A stretch of DNA of 64,000 nucleotides from Tricholoma matsutake (Eukaryota; Basidiomycota; Agaricomycetes; Agaricales; Tricholomataceae): the NCBI GenBank assembly GCA_026075535.2, contig AP026546.1:3224001-3288000 (forward strand). The letters run 5' to 3'. A program made the position numbers and the translations under genes. Below the pieces are notes generated by a model. It saw nothing but the letters and a program-made list of their open reading frames with translations, searched no databases and was not told where the DNA came from. Below, piece after piece: positions 1-9,562 of the stretch (position 1 is its first letter; each line of letters opens with the position of its first letter).

Positions 1-809
1 ATTCCGAGGACCTTTTGATAGGTCGATAGTATATGAAGGGTATAGCAAATGGCTATGAAGTGTTGAACTGGTTACTAGTGCTAGCAACAAGAGGATCAAA
101 GGAGGATCGAGGATGCGATGATCACAGAGGTTTCTTGTTGATCGAGAAAACCCGTAGAGACTTAGATTGTTTTAGAAAGTTGATTGGATGCTTAGAACTG
201 TATACAAGATGATAGGTGAAGACAATTTCTTTTTATTTCCAAGTAGATACTACAGAGTTTTATATGTTTTATAGAAACTTCCTAAAATGGAATGAGAAAC
301 ATGTGTAGAACATGAGGCAAAAGATATGAGTTAAGGCACAAGGCCAAAAAGGAGACTGGAATCCGAACAAGAAAGATATATATCATATGATGAAAGAGTA
401 ATAAAGGGTATAGAATTAAAAAGGGACTGTCCTTTGTGTATAAACTGCGCTAAGTCTCGCAATAATTTGTCCAGTGGGTTCTGTGCGCAATAGGGACTTG
501 GAACAAGGCTGACCTACTATCAGCAGGTTTGAGCATGAGTTGGAATACTTCCTGGCGCATGGTATTCCACCATATAGATAACAAATGCAGTGCCTGATGT
601 CACTCATAGTCTCTCAATATCGATCAATAATGCTCGACAATGCTCGACAATGCTTGACGATGTTTGATCACATTCGATACGATATTGCACTTGGTAGACT
701 TGGTCGGGAGTGGTCACGCTGCTTCTGGGACCTCATGCGAGTTATCCGATGTGATTAGAATGTGGTTGAAATGGTGAATTGGCCTTTGAGCTGAGGAGAC
801 AACCTATCA
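1..809. repeat. LTR fragment of the Gy4 family (solo LTR or end of an element lying to the left)
   Basis: The sequence aligns over its whole length with the inner and right parts of the two Gy4 LTRs at 39083-40248 and 48214-49389. It shares the segment beginning GACC-TTTGATAGGTCGAT and the terminal ACCTATCA. The first roughly 250 bases of the LTR lie outside the window. After 809 the sequence does not continue into Gy4 internal sequence, so this is either a solo LTR or the right-hand LTR of a copy extending leftwards. It is more diverged than the two Gy4 LTRs are from each other, so it is an older copy. Confidence 0.85.
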
Positions 810-2218
810 CCGGCATATGTCTGGTCATCACAGGTTACGATAACAAAATTGTAACATCACCCTCTCTCTATCTTTGAAGTCACCAACTTCGATCAATGTC
901 TCTTCTTCTTTTCTCCTCTTCTTCTTTTCTCATCAGGAGATGGGGTGGGTTGAGGTCTGAGGGAATCAGTTGGAGTGTAGCAGTGTTCCCAACTCTCAGT
1001 GTTCCCTGAATAGGAGTCTCCTCGCCAAGTCGTACCCGCTCTCATCATCGTAGTGAGCATTCCATTGGAGGTCCCTCCACAAAGGTCTGCTCATGCCTGC
1101 TAGTGGCTTTCTGCCTGGGGTGAGGTCTGCCCAGTCAATGTAGAAGTCCTTGGGGAAGTAGTCTTCATTGTCAAGTTCTCCTTCAAAGCACCATATGCAT
1201 CCTCACCCAAGTCAGGTAAGTTGAGGACACTCTCCTTATCCAATTGTCCCTCGTTATCCAGAAGGGGATCCTATGCAGGCATACCAAAGAGGGTCTACCT
1301 GGGAGTACATTTGTCAGTGGTCTTTGATCAATGACCGCCTGCCCGGTCATTGCTGTGGTTTGCATTTGGTTCTGTCTTTGTAGCAGTGGTGGGATGGGGA
1401 ACATTCGGTGGTGTCTTTTCTGTTACTGTCTGGTGAGGGTTCCAGTCTGGGTTTCTACAGCTGTCATTGCTGTTTATATGCCTTCAGGATTTCCTTGGCA
1501 TGTTTCAGGTTTTCCTCGGGCTCCCATGAGTTCTCTGAGGTTGGGTATCCAACCCACTTCACTAGGAAGTGTGTGGTTCCTCCTTTTTTCTTATGTCTGA
1601 TGATCGCTTCCACTTCATATTCCAGTTTGCCTTCTATCAGATCAGGTGGTGGTTCTGGGAAGTTTGGTCCATGTGTCTCAGTTTCTTTATATAGGGAAAG
1701 GAGTGCCATGTGGAACACTGGGTGTATTTTCCACTGTTCTGGTAACTTCAATCAATATGAGAGTGGGCTCAGGACCTTCTTGATGGTGAACGGTCCTTCT
1801 CTTTTTGGTGTGAGCTTCCTCATTGCATGTGTCATCTTGAGGCTCTTTGCTTCTAGCCACACTCTGTCTCCTTCTTTGAATGGGGTGAATTGCCTTGTCA
1901 TCCTTTCCGCCATCATTTGTCTGGCTAACTCGTGTGTTGCCTTCACTTTGTCTCGGGCCTGTTGGAGTGTGACAATTTGCTTTTCTATGGCCGGTATGTT
2001 TGTCTTTAGGTATGGGAGTGGGATTGCCTTGGGCTCATAGCCCATCATGAGGTAGAACGGGGAGTTCTTCTGTACAGAGTGTGTTCTCTGGTTGTGCGTG
2101 AACTCTGTGGTCAGGAGGAGGTGCTTCCAATTCTCCTGGTTGTTTGAGCAGAAGATCCGCAGGTACACCTCTACTTCTTGATTCACCCATTCTGTCTCCC
2201 CATTGGTTGGGGGGTGGT
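810..2218 (-). pseudogene. Gy0: 3' part of a chromodomain Ty3/Gypsy pol (integrase C-terminus, chromodomain, tail)
   Basis: Read on the minus strand, 2218-1752 encodes the second half of a Gypsy integrase. It enters at the conserved TNGETE-x-VNQE stretch after the catalytic core and runs into the GDRVWLEAK region. After one in-frame stop, 1751-1464 gives a chromodomain (YEVEAIIRHK..., FLVKWVGYP, ENSWEPEENL). A further open stretch at about 1190-1000 (FPKDFYIDWADL..., PLWRDLQWN) is the tail that often follows the chromodomain in basidiomycete elements. The integrase is cut at 2218 and resumes at 9563 on the far side of hAT-A. No LTR of this element is recognisable between 810 and 1000. Confidence 0.85.
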
Positions 2219-2374
2219 TAAGGAGTGACATGGGTAACCCTCGGGTATAATTTCCTGTACCCATACCCATACCTGTGAATACCATACCCATATGGATATG
2301 GGTGCAGTGTTTATCGTGGGTTTGCTCAGGTTACCCAGAGGTGGTCCCATGTCTGTTGGCACCCACTATCCACC

Positions 2375-2394
2375 CTGCAAGCAGTGGCTTGCAG
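2375..2394. repeat. Palindrome family, copy 1 (in hAT-A)
   Basis: This is a perfect 8-bp inverted repeat, CTGCAAGC / GCTTGCAG, with a 4-nt loop AGTG, preceded by CCACC. It is one of nine copies in the window with the form CTRYRAGC-NNNN-GCTYRYAG. Confidence 0.9.
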
Positions 2395-2472
2395 CAGCGG
2401 TGATGGGTGCTGGGTTGCTGCTCATTCATTGTCATTGTAGTCCCTCATCATCTGCACCACAAACCACCCTAC

Positions 2473-2874
2473 TGTTAGGGTGACACCCACTATCTGCTAG
2501 CTAGGACTGTGCCGGTTCTCTCTACAAGAAGGGGGCGGGATCTGCGCTTCTGATGGGGGAATTGATGGTTTTGATGCGAGGGGTTATTAATAGGTGAGTT
2601 TGTTGAGATAGGCCTTTCACACCAAAAACATAGGTGGAATACCTAAGAGAACACAACTGGGGTCCCCTAGGCATATATTTAGGGTTTATATACTATGTTA
2701 CACATATTGTACATTGTTGTTACCGATGCACTTGTACATGTGTGTACATTTTGATGTGTGCGAAATAAAATTCTCATGCTATCAAAGTGTAGCGTCATTT
2801 GGCATCATGTAGCATAATTTGACATAATAAAATAAAAATGAAATTTTATTAGGTAATGGGGTGGTTTCCTAACA
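2473..2874 (-). repeat. Gy1 3' LTR (left in window)
   Basis: A 402-bp LTR, TGTTAGGG...CCTAACA. It contains AGAACACAACTG at 2648-2659, the exact reverse complement of the primer site at 8310-8321. Confidence 0.95.
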
Positions 2875-2885
2875 TTACCCCCATT

Positions 2886-5800
2886 TTATGCCTCGACTTC
2901 CAGGTGAGAAAATATTACGTCTGTCCCCTCTGTGAAATTTTGGCAAAACTGGAATCTCATCCCCTCATACACCATTCTCACAATGCGACGCGGAGCATTC
3001 AGATTACGTTTAAAGAATTGGGCAATTGCATTACGTGCTCGCTTACAATTCTCTTCAGGTTCCCACAAATTATTTTCATTGGTATAGTTTTTCCACTTTA
3101 TTAAGAACTCCAATTTGTTCCATCGAAGACATGAGTCTAGAATTTCTTCAACTATGTATTCTGGAGCACCTTCTACTATTATCGGAGGTTGCAGAGTAGT
3201 TTGTTGGCCAGGAATAGTGGGCAGGCGGTAAGGGCGTAGGCGGGATACATTAATCTTGGGATCAATCTTGAATGATTGGGGTAATTTTAGCACTACCGCA
3301 TTAGGCGAGATCACTTTAGAGATCGCATATGGGCCAACTTGTTTTTCTGTAAGTTTCCTTGAAGGTTGTGGAATATTCAGGTCCTTGGTACTTAGCCATA
3401 CCAAGTCACCAACTTTGTACTCTGGAGCGCGTGCTCAAGTACGATCCGCGTGTCGCATCATGTCATCACGTGCTTTCTCAATGCCACCTCTGCTTCCTCT
3501 TGTACCTTTTGCATCTTAGATACAAAGTCTTCTACCAACTGTACTTTGACTTCCCTTCTGGGTTCTACTCCCATGCGAGGATGATATCCATAATTCGCGA
3601 AAAAGGGTGACATACGAGTAGCTGAATGGAATTTGTTATTGTGGGAAAATTTGGCAATTGCCAACCATTCAGGCCAGTCGGTTTGTCAGTAGTTGACAAA
3701 CATACATAGGTACTGCTCCAACTCCTGATTCATTCTCTCTGTCTGCCCATCAGTCTGTGGGTGATATGCCGTAGATAATTTAGTTTGAATTCCCAATATG
3801 TTGTTTAGTTCTCACATAAATGCGGAAGCAAATTGTGGTCTGCGATCAGAGATAACGGTATCGGGTAACCCATGTAACCGTCATACCTGATTTAGATGGA
3901 GGCACGCCAAGCCCAATGATGAGGTTTCTGTAGTAGTAGGAATAATATGGACCTCCTTTGTAAAGTGGTCGCATACTATGAATATTGCATCGTACCCTTG
4001 AGCCTCGGGTAATCCGGTAATAAAATCCACAGATATATCTTGCCGCAGCGCTTTAGGTATAGGGTTTGGCATTAATTTTCCTGCAGGTTTCTGTGGAAAT
4101 TTCTTCCCCCTCATGCACGTATCACATCCATCCACATACCCCAACACATACTTCAAAATTCTGGGCCACCAATAATTTCTCATTACTAATTCCAACGTCT
4201 TCCATCTTCCTGGGTGTCCGGCAATCGGCATATTGTGATGTAACCGGACAATCTCCCTTTGCAAATCCTGATCCTTCGGTACATACACTTTTCCTTGAAA
4301 CAACACCAACCCTTGTTCCTCAGCCCATTCATCTCCTTTGATATTACCTTTCTTCTCTCCCTTCAGAGCTTTCACGGCTTCCACTACTTCATCGTCCATT
4401 TCCAAACATTGTCTAATTTTAGACAACATTTCCATTTCCGAGCTATCTATTAATAGATGCCCTTGATGCATAGTGCAAATGCGAAAGTATTCGGGTTTGA
4501 GTAAGGTAACATTTTTATTGTCCTCCTCCACCCCCCTTTTATGATCAATACATCTGGATAATGCATCTGCTTTCCTCATTAAGCTTCCCGCTTTGTGGAC
4601 CAAGTGAAAATTGAAACACGATAGGAATAGTGCCCAACGCGCTTGCCAGCGATTAAGCTTTTTAGCGGACATGAAGTATTGCAGATTTTGATGATCCATC
4701 CAGATCTCAATCTGATGCGTACATCCCTCCAAATAATGCCTCCACACCTCCAATGCTTGTATTATCCCCAACATCTCTTTGTCATGCACATCATAATTCC
4801 TCTCCACATCATTCAACCCTTTTGACAAGTATGCACAAGGATGCCATTTGTCATCTTTGCACAGCATTGATAATACCGCTCCAGTAGCAAAATCGGATGC
4901 ATTGAATTCCACTCGCAAAGGGCATGTGAAATCTACTGGGGCTAATATTGGTCCCTCCACAAACTTCCTCTTCAACTCCTCAAACACTGTCTGCTGCTGC
5001 TCTCCCCACCTCCATACTACTCCCTTTCACGTAAGGTTATGTAAGGGTGTGGCAATTTTAGAAAAATTGTGCACAAAGCGACGATAATAATTTGCGAGTC
5101 CCAAGAAGGCTTGAACCTCCTTGACACGGGTGGGCGCAGGCCAATCTGTGATTGCCTGTACCTTGATCAGATCCATTTTGATCCCATCAGGGCCAATCAA
5201 TAATCCTAGGAACTCAATCTCGCTTGCCCCAAACACACACTTCTCTGGTTTCAAAAATAGATCATTCTCTGCCAACCTCTGTAGCACCTCCTGTACTATC
5301 GCCTCATGATTCTCTTCATCCTCCGTGAATATCAGAATGTTGTCAATAAATATTATTACCATGCCTTTGTCTATTACATCCTTGAAAATGTCGTTCATCA
5401 TATTTTGAAAGGTTGGGGGACTATTAGTCATCCCAAAAAACATGACAAGCGGCTCGAAGGATCCTCGATGCGTGGCAAATGCTGCCTTCCACTCATCTCC
5501 TTTCTTTATTCATACATTGTTGTATCCCCATCATAAATCCAATTTTGTAAAGACCTTGGCTTTTCCCACCTTGTCAATTATTTCTGAGATCAACGGCAGG
5601 GGGTACGCGTTCTTCACTGTCCACTCATTCAAATACCTATAATCGGTACACATCCTCTTCCTTTGGTCTTTTTTTGGCACGAAGAATATTGGTGATGTCT
5701 GCGGTGATTTTGAAGGTCGTATGTATCCTTTGCGCAATTGCTCCTTCAGGAACGCATCTACTTCTTCTTGTTCCATCGGAGATAACGGATATACCTTCGA

Positions 5801-6514
5801 CTTCTTCGGCACAAACCCTGGCTTCATCTCAATCACATGATCCCATGGCTTCTGCACTGGCATTCACTCAGACTCCTTCTTCTGGAACACTGACAGATGT
5901 TCATGATACACTTTTGGCACCCATTCCTCCACTGGCTTCTCCACCTTCACAATATTCTTGTCCCATGACTGTCCTCCACGAATTGTTCTAAAGGTTTGCT
6001 TCTGCTCTTCTTTCTCGATCATGATCAGAACTTCCCCATTTGGCATTTCCTCATCCTCCACTTCCTCCATCGTAACAGAATACTTTCTCAGACGTTCTTT
6101 CTCTTTCTTTTTCCTTTTTTCCTTCTTCATCTTCCTCCCATACACATTACATTCCTTAGGACAACGAGTCATTTGTACTTTCCCAGTTTTCCAATCAATT
6201 TTGGGATTATGCTTCTGTAACCATGGACATCCTATTATTAGATTGGTTTTCCCAAGATCACACACTTCGAATACGGCTTGCTCCTGATGTTCCTGATACT
6301 TTAGTACCATAGTCACCTCCTCCTTGATAGTTCCTCCATGATTGACTGTTCCGTCAATATTGTACACCATTATAGATTGCGCCAGCTTGTGTGTGTTAAT
6401 ACCATTTCCGGTAATTAAGGATTGATTAATAAATAATCCTGTAGCACCACTATCAAGCAATGCTTCCACATCAATAGCTGCATGGGTGTCCACTGTCTTC
6501 AATCCCACAGTCAA
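2886..6514 (-). pseudogene. Gy1 pol: protease, RT, RNase H, integrase, chromodomain (broken)
   Basis: The protease carries the retropepsin motif LLDSGATG near 6440-6460. RT spans about 5863-5027, with KVYPLSP, KLDL-x-WGYNN and MFFGMTNSP. Its active site reads FIDN instead of YxDD, so the second aspartate is lost. RNase H follows at 4987-4560 (FNASDFATGAVLS, DHQNLQYF). The integrase has a GHPGRWKTLELV region and an HHCC finger, then the core (SVDFITGLPEAQGYDAI). The chromodomain (YIVEEILDSCLRW, FLIKWKNY, LWEPEENC) ends at 2886. Stops at 5864, 5531, about 5506, 4988 and about 3665 fit CGA to TGA. A one-base loss near 3484 shifts frame before the chromodomain. The pol frame differs from that of gag. 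Confidence 0.9.
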
Positions 6515-6738
6515 GGTGATTTCTGGTTCTATTTGCGCAGAGCAAATAAAGAATTTAGGGGTTTTCGGAAATAGTGCTCAGCAATTTTCTTTGTCATGTG
6601 AATGACAACAGTTGTACTCCTTTTCGTCACATGATTCAAAACAGTTATACTCCTCCTCAATTTCCTTTTCTGATTTGCTCTGGGTTTCCTCAGATACTAA
6701 TACATTGTAACGATTCTGGGTCACCAATGGGGAAACCT

Positions 6739-7836
6739 TCACTGGGACTCTTCCACAAAATTCTTCTGCTTGCCTTCCTCCGGCTTCACTTCCTCAATTG
6801 TAGCTTCCCTAATCTTTCTTTTCTGCCTACAATTCCTAGAAATGTGTCCTAACTGCCCACAGTTAAAACATTTAAGTGGGGCTCGTCTCCCTGCTTGATC
6901 AACCTCCATTGCCTCTGCTGGTGCTGCTGACTCCATAACTATAGGTGTCACTGCCATGGCCGGTGGCTGTGCCCTTGGAGCTTGTGCCTGAGGCGCCTTT
7001 CCTTTCTCGGACTTTCCTCCAGATGACTTTCCAAATTTACTACTTCCATACATCAACTTTGACTCCGCCTGTTCCTGCCGATATTGCCGGTCAAGGCACA
7101 TTGCCCAATTATACCACTCGTCCAACTTCTCTGGCATAGAAGGTAGTTGGTAGATAGACTTGAATAAAGAGGGATTTAATCCTGCTTTCAAAAACTCTAC
7201 CAACACAGCTTCTCCCATGTCCATTTGCGAAGCTTCTGCTTTGAACTGCAAAATAAATTCATCTGCCGTTAAAGAACCTTGGCGCATGGTTTTTAATTTA
7301 GCATTGGCTGTTGCCTTTGGATTAGGGTCTCCAAACTGTGCCTCCAATCTCTCCAGAAATTCCTTGAAGGTTGCAAATGGTTTATTTCCCACAGCAATTT
7401 GATTAATAGCCTCGTTTCTCCAGAACGGTGCTTTCCCCCCCTGAATGTATGAGAGAGCAAACATAATCCTAAACTAGGCTGTACGAAACTCTGGCTTCCT
7501 CCCATGGATGTACAATACTATAGAGCTGATGAAGGATTTTGTATTCTCCATGGTACCGTCAAAGATTTGCGGGGGTGTGTACTTAGGTAAGTGCACTTTT
7601 CCATTTCCAGATTTCTCCACCATCTCATCCTCCTGCGATATCCATTCCACCATCTCCTCCATCTCATCATCTCTTTCTCCTATCGTCTCTGGCTGTACTT
7701 CTGCTTGTCTGGGCTGTGATGCTGCCAATACTGACACTAATTGCGACATTTGCGCTGTGAGCGCATCAATTTTCACCTCTAGTGCTGGTATGGGAACAGG
7801 ATTAGGACTGGGATTAGAAGTTGAAGGTTCGGACAT
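6739..7836 (-). pseudogene. Gy1 gag: capsid/nucleocapsid, one internal stop
   Basis: The frame starts at the ATG at 7836 and runs to 6739, interrupted by a single TAG at about 7474-7476; both halves are in the same frame. Residues 1-60 are acidic and proline-rich. The capsid region starts around KYTPPQIFDG and continues through FKEFLERLEAQFGDP and LTADEFILQFKAEA, the usual Gypsy gag capsid pattern. The nucleocapsid has one CCHC zinc knuckle, CFNCGQLGHISRNC, near 6840-6882. The protein would assemble the virus-like particle and bind the element RNA. The stop makes the long product impossible without readthrough. Confidence 0.9.
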
Positions 7837-8309
7837 AATTGTAGAATCTGTGATGAATCACTTCTTTGACAAATTCAAAATTTTTTCTTCGAGACCTCTC
7901 CAAACATTTATGGGTCACGTGATAAGGTTCGTCGAGGTTCGTCAATGGTTTGTTGTTCATCGGGCGCCTATTTTGACACTTCGGATCAATAACCCTTCCA
8001 ACAGTGCCTGATCTCGGAGATATCACTGAATCCGGCTTGTAACTAAAATAGTTGTCCGAATAGAGTAATGTAAACCATAACTAAACCAGATCTGATCGGT
8101 TGTCTGGTTGCAGCTGTCCTAATGACGAGCGCTGCCTCTCAATCACTGGCAGTTGCAATGTAAGGTGAGGCCTGGCGTTGGCTTACAAAAGAAAAGGTAG
8201 ATTACATATATACAAGTACTTCCTGCTTGTGCCGAAAGGATGAGTAATCGGATGTGGTGTGGTGAAACAATGATGTATGCGCAAGTAAGAGAAGGCGCAC
8301 TGATATGGG

Positions 8310-8321
8310 CAGTTGTGTTCT
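8310..8321 (-). other. Gy1 primer-binding site, self-priming type
   Basis: Two bases inside the 5' LTR (right end, minus orientation) lies AGAACACAACTG (minus strand). It is the reverse complement of a 12-nt stretch inside the LTR (2648-2659 on the plus strand). This is the arrangement of Tf1-type elements, whose own transcript start primes reverse transcription. The corresponding site in the right LTR has one change (ACGCAACTG). Confidence 0.8.
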
Positions 8322-8323
8322 TC

Positions 8324-8725
8324 TGTTAGGGCGACACCCACTATCTGCTAGCTAAGACCATGCAGGTTCTCTCTACAAGAAGGGGGCGGGATCTGCGCTC
8401 GTGATGGGGGAATTGATGGTTTTGATGCGAGGGGTTATTAATAGGTGAGTTTGTTGAGATAGGCCTTTCACACTGAAAACATAGGTGGAATACCTAAGAG
8501 AACGCAACTGGGGTCCCCTAGGCATATATTTAGGGTTTATATACTATGTTACACATATTGTACATTGTTGTTACCGATGCACTTGTACATGTGCATACAT
8601 TTTGATGTGTGCGAAATAAAATTCTCATGCTATCAAAGTGTAGCGTCATTTGGCATCATGTAGTGTAATTCGACATAATAAAATAAAAATGAAATTTTAT
8701 TAGGTAATGGGGTGGTTTCCTAACA
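8324..8725 (-). repeat. Gy1 5' LTR (right in window)
   Basis: 402-bp direct repeat of 2473-2874 with only a few transitions, bounded by TGTTAGGG and CCTAACA and followed by the target duplication CCTAC. Confidence 0.95.
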
Positions 8726-8747
8726 CCTACGAGCAGCTGCTCGTAGG
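8726..8747. repeat. Palindrome family, copy 2 (site of Gy1 insertion)
   Basis: A perfect 22-bp palindrome with arms CCTACGAGCAG. Its first five bases are the Gy1 target duplication. On the other side of Gy1 the sequence reads ACCACCCTAC, so the uninterrupted site had the family form CCACC-palindrome. Gy1 therefore inserted into the foot of the stem. Confidence 0.9.
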
Positions 8748-8951
8748 CGTGTTGTTTGTGGCTGCCTCATCCTCCTCACCCCCCCCTTGCCACCCTTGTC
8801 TGCCCTCATTCCCCTCATTGTTTCATCTGCCCTCATCATCTTGCCTCCCCCTCATCCCCCCTCATTTGTTGTTTCAACCCCCTCCTTGTCCCCTACTCAT
8901 CCCCCAACCCTCCCCTATCATCATCGGCCCCATTCCACCCATGATCCACCC

Positions 8952-8969
8952 CATGAGCAGTGGCTCATG
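8952..8969. repeat. Palindrome family, copy 3 (in hAT-A)
   Basis: Arms CATGAGC / GCTCATG around AGTG, preceded by CCACCC, as in the other copies. Confidence 0.85.
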
Positions 8970-9052
8970 AGGCTGGGGGTGGGTGGTCTGTTGTCTGTTG
9001 TCTGGCACCATTTGGGTGGGCATTGTCTCCATTATAGCCTATAATTTAAGAC

Positions 9053-9290
9053 CTAGTAGATAAAAGAAAGAGATTAGTTACTTTATATAATCAAAATCAA
9101 ATGAAAAGAAAAACTTACCTAGGGCCCAAACAACATGGATTGCATTGTTTGGGCCAGTCCATCCATCCATCTGTCGTTACCCAGTAGATTAGGACCTGAA
9201 AAACAAAAGAAAGAGTAGTAAGTTTATAAAAACAAGAAACAAATGAAACAAAAAACTTACCACAGCCCAAACAATGATTCCGTCATTTGG
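9053..9290 (-). other. Two hairpin-plus-intron modules in hAT-A
   Basis: On the minus strand, two similar units follow one another. Unit 1: an inverted repeat with 11-bp arms GGCCCAAACAA / TTGTTTGGGCC (9123-9155), then GTAAGT at 9118 and a CTAG acceptor at 9053, a 66-nt intron-like stretch, then GTCTTAAAT. Unit 2: an inverted repeat GCCCAAA...TCATTTGGGC (9265-9292), then GTAAGT at 9260, a CAG acceptor at 9196 (65 nt), then GTCCTAATC. The shared order of hairpin, donor, pyrimidine-rich tract, acceptor and GTYYTAA is also found at 17344, 19640 and 61827. No open reading frame crosses the introns. Confidence 0.65.
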
Positions 9291-9562
9291 GCCTCGTTGT
9301 TGGCACCAGAGAAGCCAGCAGAGACCTCCATCTCACTTTTGAGGTGAGGGAGGGGCATTGGATGGGCCATGTACATCATTGTAGACAAAAGTGTAACCTA
9401 ATCAACAGACTCACATGACCGGAATCCTGGCACTAGCATACCCATAACACTATGGAAAAGGGTACAGTGTTGCACGGGTATGGCAATCTGGAACCATACC
9501 CATACCCGAGTGTACCCATGACCAGATATCCACGGTGTTACCCATACCTGTGTCACACCCTA

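Larger units (their letters stand above)
2473..8725 (-). mobile_element. Gy1: full-length chromovirus-type Ty3/Gypsy LTR retrotransposon
   Basis: Two 402-bp LTRs (2473-2874 and 8324-8725) of nearly identical sequence begin TGTTAGGG and end CCTAACA. The element is flanked by a perfect 5-bp duplication, CCTAC (2468-2472 and 8726-8730). Internal order on the minus strand is gag, protease, reverse transcriptase, RNase H, integrase, chromodomain. The chromodomain at the C-terminus of pol places it with the chromoviruses. A polypurine tract (AAAATGGGGGTAA, minus strand) abuts the left LTR. The primer site is of the self-priming kind. Both gag and pol carry stops and at least one frameshift, so this copy is not autonomous. 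It landed inside a palindrome of hAT-A. Confidence 0.95.
2219..9562. mobile_element. hAT-A: non-autonomous hAT-like element, inserted in Gy0 and itself split by Gy1
   Basis: The ends are TAAGGAGTGACA at 2219 and, read inward from 9562, TAGGGTGTGACA, which form imperfect inverted repeats of the hAT TA(G/A)GG type. The flanks carry a perfect 8-bp target duplication, GGGGTGGT (2211-2218 and 9563-9570), the size expected for hAT. The host integrase reading frame stops at one side and continues at the other. Without Gy1 the element is about 1.1 kb. It holds subterminal TATGGGTA repeats, three 20-nt palindromes and two hairpin-plus-intron modules. No transposase reading frame is visible, so it must have been moved by an enzyme encoded elsewhere. 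Confidence 0.85.

Noticed and set aside
4529..4550. Central polypurine tract in Gy1 (CATAAAAGGGGGG, minus strand)
   Set aside because: Only loosely like the Gy1 3' tract (CATAAAATGGGGG) and falls in ordinary Lys/Arg/Gly codons; too weak compared with the 19-base match in Gy4.
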